A DNA stretch of 64,000 bases, taken from the NCBI GenBank assembly GCA_947685225.1, contig CANTUV010000031.1, positions 69,359,001 through 69,423,000 on the forward strand, in the 5' to 3' direction. The stretch is from Garcia nutans. Taxonomy: Eukaryota; Streptophyta; Magnoliopsida; Malpighiales; Euphorbiaceae. Under the pieces are notes generated by a model. That model did no database searches. It worked only from the letters and a program-made list of their open reading frames with translations, and was not told the origin of the DNA. Below, one piece after another: positions 57,971-64,000 of this stretch (its first letter is position 1; each line of letters opens with the position of its first letter). A program made the position numbers and the translations under genes.

Positions 57971-59374
57971 CAAATGTGCATCACTTTTTATCATTTTTAA
58001 AATAGAGATATGAATTTTGGTCCTATGAATTACTCGAATAATTATATGAATCATTCGTTTAAAAAGCATCCTTTTTTAATATATATGTATATATAACTTA
58101 AATTAAACTAGGCTAAACATTTTCCATATATAAAAAAAATTATTTATTTATTTGTTTAATATGCAATTTATTTGAAGTGCAAAACCGGTAAGATAAATAA
58201 ATGATGCAGGGATTTGTTAAATCTTTATATATTTTTTATTTTAAATCGATAGATATATTTTATTTTTTATTTATCTTAAATTATAATTTATTTATTATTT
58301 TTAATAAATTAATTAATATATTGAATTTGTTTATCAATAATTAATGTTATTTTATTAAAAATATGTAAGAATTGGGGACTATAATTAGTTATTATGAAAA
58401 TTTCCAGATTGAGAGCCTTTAGCAATAGACAAACAGAATGTCATAGTCACAGCTGGAAAATGGAATCTTTGAATTCTACGTCTTTGACCTCACCGAATTA
58501 TGAAGCAAGAAGGCTTCCATTAACACGGCAGTTGACTTGGAAAATAGTGACGATCCACTGTTTATTTTCTTTTATGGATTTCATTCTTATAATTTTATTC
58601 AAATTTATTACTTTATTTAAATGTATTTTAATTATTTTATATAAATTTAACAGAAAAATATTAACTATAATTTATAAATTATTTCCTTCCTCTCAAATTG
58701 ATAAATTTTTTTCTATTTTATATTATAACTAACTTATTATTTTAATAATTTAATTTTTTATAATATTTTTATTTAATATTCTTTATTAAATATATTTTAT
58801 AATAAAATAATAATATACTAAATATATATATATTTAATCTTTTAATAAAAATATATTTTTTTTATCGTGACAGAATGAAGAGTGAGTTTATCGATTTAAA
58901 AATAATAATAATAACAATAATAACAATAATAATAATAATAATAATCTTTCGGTTAATGTTTTGTCTCATTTTCTTTTCAACACCCCCGAAAACTCTTAGT
59001 ACTCTTCTTCTACTTTGCCTTTTTACCTTTGGCCTCTCCTTACACAACAGTTACCATAGACTCAGTCTTCTTGAATTTCGTAGAGTGGTTTTATTTCGTA
59101 GAGTGGTTTTTCATTGTTCACTGTTAGAAAAGTCTTCTTGTGTTTTAGCCAACCCCAGAAGAGACTTCAGGGAGTGGAGGAGAACGATAAAGAAAAGATT
59201 TCTAAAATGTGTTGCATAACCCAGTTCACAAATCTAGATAATCAATTGCAGTTTTGAAAGTTCTTGATTTTGTATTTGTTCTTATTTTCTTGAAAGCTGC
59301 AGGATACAGGAATATTAAGAATTTGCTTTATCTTTCTTTTTTTTTTTTCCTGTTTACAATCCAACACTTTTCTG
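57971..59374. other. Upstream region of the kinase gene
   Basis: AT-rich DNA with a low-AT island at about 58390-58560 that includes a W-box-like TTGACT (58532-58537). An (AAT)n-type tract lies at 58902-58943. A 17-bp tandem pair of TTCGTAGAGTGGTTTTA type lies at about 59076-59110. The last 300 bp probably hold the promoter and 5' UTR of the kinase gene. A 112-codon frame at 58394 decays into AT-rich sequence and is not called. Confidence 0.45.
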
Positions 59375-62300
59375 ATGGGGAATTGCTGGCGTTCTCCAGC
59401 TGCTACTAATAGTACTACTAGTACTAGTAGTTCTATGCCTATGACCACTGGTCATCTCAGTTCAGGTAACTTTTATATGATTTTTTCTTCATTTATTGTT
59501 TGTTGATCCTATTTATTTAAATTTCTTATCTGGGTTTTGTTTTATTTGTTCTAATAATTAATGGGTTGTTTGTGTTCTTTATAACTTGAATCTCAATTTA
59601 TGCAATTTCAAATGGTACTGATCTATGTGTTTTTGTTTTTAATTTGACTATTTTTTTTTGGAAAACTTGTTCAATTTAAATTCTTCGATGAATGTAATAT
59701 CCTCTTTTGGGTTATCAATACTGGAAATTCATCCTTTTTATTATCTAATTTCATATTACTCACAATCTAAATCTATGATTTCTTTATTTTATTATCTTTA
59801 TGAATATTTTGTATTCCAATTATAAAATTTAACTCAATTGAATAGCTTATCATTCTGGACTGTATTGATTGCTCAACAGGGTGCTATTGTTATGCTGTTC
59901 AACTTCTCTTGTGAATTTTTTAATTTCTGTATTTAGCCCTCTTAGTTTATTTAGTCTAAATTTGTATTTTTTTTAAAAGATAGTTTTTCTCTATATCATT
60001 TTCAAATTTCCCTTTTTTGACTTGAATATGTGTGATCTCAATTAAATTCTGTAATTACCTGCAGGAACATCTCAGACAACTAGCAATACAGCATCTTCTA
60101 GGAGCAGCAATACAACTTCTCAGAGCACCAACACTGTGTCTTCTCGGGGCAGCAACATCAGCCTGTTTTCCGGAGGAAGTGGTGATGAGTCCTTTCCAAA
60201 TGGGCAGATCTTGCCCACCCCCAACTTGAGGATATTCACTTTTGCAGAACTGAAGGCTGCCACCAAGAATTTCAGACCTGACACTGTACTTGGAGAGGGA
60301 GGTTTTGGTAAAGTCTTCAAGGGTTGGCTTGATGAGAGGACTACAGGGAAGAATGGAAGTGGAAATGTAATAGCTGTCAAAAAATTGAATTCTGAGAGCT
60401 TTCAAGGATTTGAAGAATGGCAGGTAGTTCAACTTGACTAAGAAAGAATTTAGTAGTTTGAATTTTGATTTCCATTCTGTTTCATATAATTGATTGATTG
60501 TTTAAAGTGGAGTTCGTTTCTAGCTCATCTTAAAGTGCAATTTTTATTTTTTTCTGACATGGGGGAGTAGGGAATTCGAGATGTTTTATATTGATTTGAC
60601 ACTAATTACATTTTGGAGCTGGAACAGTTTAAATGATATTTGAAGACTCCTTTCTAGTTTTAAGAATTGTGAACTGGCAAGAGGTCCAGCTAATAACATT
60701 GGAGGAGCTCCTTTGTTCATTGAGTGTCTGCATTGACATAGAAATAAAAACCATACTGGGAAGGTGGTACAGTGCACAAAATTCAACTAGTGATACAATC
60801 TCACTGCAATATTAAAAGAGAATTTCTTGGAATCTAGTTGAGGCTCCTCTTATATTAATTTTTCCATGGAATACTTTAACCTGCAATGGAAAGAAGCAGT
60901 GATCGTGGAGAAAATAAAGGCTGACGACACTAATTAACCAAAGAATCAGAATCTTGTCACTTTGTCAGTTATAATTGTAATCTTGTATTTTATCATATTC
61001 CCTAATATTTATTTCCCTTTCATGGCATTTGTGCATAATACTGTTATTATATTATTTGGGTAGGTGGAATGTGTTCTATCACTCTTTGGTTTCTTCTATC
61101 CTTAGATGTCTTAAGGCTTCCAAACGCCCAAAATGAGAATAATCCACAAACAAAGAACAAAAATGTCCATTTGCAATTGGCCAAAAAAACCAGAGTTAGT
61201 ACTGTTAATGAATCACTCAACATAACATTTCAAGCTTGTAGATACAGTTTTTATTTTTTTATTTTTTTATATTATATTTTTTTTATCTCTAATGCACTAT
61301 CTCACATGAAAGCCCATGAGGCTTGTGTTAGTGGCCTGAGCATAGGTCTTGCCTTTTCTTTTTGTCTTTTTCCATTGAAATTTGATTAATATGCAGGCAC
61401 CTATCTAAGATTCAAGCTTTTAACAATTTACAGAAAGATGTGCTGTCATAGGTATCCTGGCTATGTTTTATAAATGAATAAAATTCATGGAAATCTTGGA
61501 CTTGCTATGATAATTGTGGAGCCTAAAAAAACAGTAACGCAGATATCCTATTTAAATTTTATAAACGAATAGAATCCATAGACATTTCAGACTTTCTATG
61601 ATAATAGTGGAACCTAGGGTGTTGGCAAGTGGCAAATATTCGGTTCAGATACTCTATCTGATTTCTTTGCCATTAGGAATATTCAGATATTGTAAGTACA
61701 TTCAAAATTGTTCTCTCATCTAATTTGTTATTATCATTTTCAAGTTTGTGATAAGTCAATGATTAAGAACATTAACCACTTATCTCTGTTAGACAATATA
61801 CTGCTTGTGGTAACATTAGAAGCAGACAACAAAGCAAACTCTGCTTGTAAATTGTAAACTGATCAGTTGACAGCAATCATAAAATGGTCCTTTTTTTTTC
61901 TGATCTCCGTTGAGGTGTTAATGCAATGTTTTAGGTACCTGATTCATCATTTTGCATCTGATGAAACTATTCTTATTTCTTGATTGCCTCTCTAACAAAC
62001 ACACAGACAACACATGCTATTTACACAGATATTCATGCTTGTGCATGCACAGCACAACATGCCTGTATGCACTTAGAACTCCATGGACATACAGACATAT
62101 ACTGGTGCAGAGATTTCCTCTTTTCCTAATTTGCTTAAGATTTATTATCTGTCCCAAACCATTTGTGAAAGGTTATTTAGTTTCATATCTGTCAATTTGT
62201 TGTTGCAGTCGGAGGTAAATTTCTTGGGATGTCTTTATCATCCTAACCTTGTAAGGCTGATAGGATACTGTTGGGAGGATAAGGAGCTTCTTCTAGTTTA

Positions 62301-63646
62301 TGAATTCATGCAAAAGGGAAGCCTGGAAAACCATCTATTTGGAAGTAAGAGCTATAAATAATTTGATTAAATTAATATCTGCTTCTTGTGCTGGTGCACC
62401 GAGAAACACCTTTAATTTTTTTTTTTTCAGTTACATTATTCATTGTATACTTTAATTGCGGCAGGGGGTTCAACTGTTCAACCGCTTCCATGGGACATAC
62501 GGCTCAAAATTGCTATAGGAGCAGCACAGGGCCTTACTTTCTTACACACTTCTGACAAGCAAGTGATTTACAGGGATTTTAAGGCCTCAAACATACTGCT
62601 TGATGGGGTAGAGTTCTTTATTAAATACCAATCACTACTTAGACATATGTAAAAAACAACCATGTTATTTGTCAATTTATGCCATAATACAGAGCCGACT
62701 TTCCAATTTTTTTCTCTTTTTCCTGTATTTTCCCTAGTTACTACATAACTGTTCCCCTTCCATGTTTCACCCTCCATCTACCTTTTTCCTTCTTCCCTTT
62801 TGAAGATAAGGGCTGAAATTAGTGATGATTAGATGTTTTTCATTTAGAAGATCCTATGAAAGATAAATATAATTTTAACTTGTTCTTATTTGTTACTTAT
62901 TGCAGTCTTACACTGCCAAGATTTCAGACTTTGGTTTGGCAAAATTTGGGCCTTCAGCTAGTCAGTCTCATGTTACAACAAGGGTGATGGGCACATATGG
63001 TTATGCTGCTCCAGAGTATGTAGCAACAGGTAATTTCCTGAATCTTCCTTCAGTTTTGAGGTGCTCTAAATTGATACTCTGGTTCAACCTTCGCAACTAG
63101 ATTAGGCAATGATCAAGTTTCAAAGCCACTTTAGCTAAAGACATTTGGAACCTTCCTTAATATTAACATTTTGGTAATAAAACAGGGCATTTATACGTAA
63201 AAAGTGATGTCTATGGTTTTGGTGTTGTCTTGATTGAGATATTGTCGGGCTTGCGGGCACTTGATACAAACCGTCCAAGTGGGAGACATAATCTGGTGGA
63301 GTGGATAAAACCATATTTATATGATAAAAGGAAATTGAAGAGCATTATGGATTCTCGGTTAGAGGGGAAATATCCTTCAAAAGCAGCATTCCGAATAGCT
63401 CATCTTGCTCTAAATTGCATAGAATCTGAACCCAAACATCGACCATCAATGAAAGAAGTTGTGGAGACATTGGAAAGGATTGAAGCAACTAATGAGAGGC
63501 CAATAGAGCCCAGAGTTCGTTCTAACCGTGCAATGACTCGCCAACATGGCCATGGCAATGGTCAGCAACCCTTGCAATATCGTTCTCCTCTTCATCCAAG
63601 ACAAGATGTAAATCGACCATATCAACAATCTCCAAGGGTAAGATAA
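59375..63646 (+). CDS. PIX13: Receptor-like cytoplasmic kinase, subfamily VII (PIX13/Kin3-like)
   Basis: Six exons give an unbroken 437-residue frame: 59375-59465, 60065-60423, 62209-62344, 62465-62607, 62906-63029, 63186-63646. All introns are GT-AG with agreeing phases. It starts MGNCW, with Gly2 and Cys4 fitting N-myristoylation and palmitoylation, so plasma-membrane attachment is likely. A Ser/Thr-rich leader precedes the kinase domain. Kinase motifs are complete: GEGGFGKV, IAVKK, SEVNFLG, VIYRDFKASN, SDFGLA, GTYGYAAPEY, DVYGFGVV. The YRD form in place of HRD is usual in subfamily VII. The tail is Gln/Arg-rich. Relatives relay signals from receptor kinases in immunity and development; this role is family knowledge. 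The symbol rests on remembered similarity to Arabidopsis At2g17220. Confidence 0.9.
60424..62208 (+). other. Large intron 2 of the kinase gene
   Basis: A 1.8-kb intron between the EEWQ and SEVNF codons, interrupting the domain between the catalytic Lys and the alpha-C helix region. It holds no protein-like ORF. An imperfect pair of about 60 bp (around 61462 and 61556, CTATTTAAATTTTATAAACGAATAGAAT-like) is present. Confidence 0.7.
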
Positions 63647-64000
63647 CCTGTACACAACATCTGCCAACTAGGCATAAATCCTTCAGATTTTGCTGATCAT
63701 GTATTTATCAAATGCCATTCCTTTATTAATGTAATACTGTAAAATCTATAGTGAGTTTGTTGTTGTAATGGTGATTTGTAGTGAGAGAATTAGTGTGCTA
63801 GCGGTGAGACTGTAATTATTTTATTAGGATTGCATTGTGATGAGAAGGATATATGCAGAGTACTTGTCCATTATTCGTTGGTAAAATTCCTCCATGCTGT
63901 CAATTTCAGACAGTTGAAGAAAGATCTGAAGTGCAAACTCATTGATGTTATTCCTTTTTTTTCTTTTTTTGGTGCAATTGTTTACCACTTCTATTTCGCC
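63647..64000 (+). other. 3' UTR and flank of the kinase gene
   Basis: AT-rich sequence after the stop codon, probably including the 3' UTR. No further gene is visible before the window ends. Confidence 0.5.

Noticed and set aside
58394..58732. 112-codon ORF upstream of the kinase gene
   Set aside because: Its second half is low-complexity Ile/Phe/Lys from AT-rich DNA. No family resemblance, and no sign of splicing to a larger gene.

Overview
This window is plant nuclear DNA, almost certainly from a eudicot. It is very AT-rich. The two host genes have short exons with GT-AG introns, and their products match well-known angiosperm families. Everything between them is intergenic DNA filled with plant retrotransposons. 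I cannot name the species from sequence alone. There is no sign of bacterial, organellar or viral-genome organisation.

Two intact host genes sit near the edges, both on the + strand. At 7548-13086 is a nine-exon gene for a bromodomain protein with AT-hooks, of the plant BRD1/BRD2/BRD13 type (SWI/SNF-associated). At 59375-63646 is a six-exon gene for an N-myristoylation-type receptor-like cytoplasmic kinase of subfamily VII, closest in memory to Arabidopsis PIX13/Kin3. A third host locus is dead: a reticulon-like (RTNLB) pseudogene at 35628-36502 continues at 41837-41930 and is split by an LTR element.

Layout: 707-7204 old Copia element; 7548-13086 bromodomain gene; 14400-15250 Copia LTR/primer-site remnant (- strand); 15290-15925 RTE LINE tail (- strand); 16140-21548 full-length L1-type LINE (- strand) with both ORFs open and a 10-bp target duplication; 23575-24120 probable retroposon tail; 25082-28280 an RTE LINE bracketed by two roughly 600-bp direct repeats; 28392-35091 Copia element (TSD ATAAT) containing a Gypsy-like LTR; 35628-41930 RTNLB pseudogene split by a 5.3-kb non-autonomous LTR element (TSD TTCTC); 42427-42950 TRIM-like element; 43658-50302 Copia element containing a MULE with long inverted repeats that appears to carry a gene fragment; 51037-57956 a retroposon (15-bp TSD) into which a Tork/Tnt1-like Copia element (TSD ATGGG) has inserted; 59375-63646 the kinase gene.

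The best leads are the LINE with an apparent target-site duplication of about 600 bp, the retrotransposon insertion inside the reticulon pseudogene, the MULE carrying host-like exons inside a Copia element, and an L1 whose two open ORFs abut as TAAATG but whose ORF1 lacks an upstream ATG. I saw no CRISPR array, operon or other prokaryote-style system. The genes are independent, and the region is best read as layered transposon history around two functional anchors.
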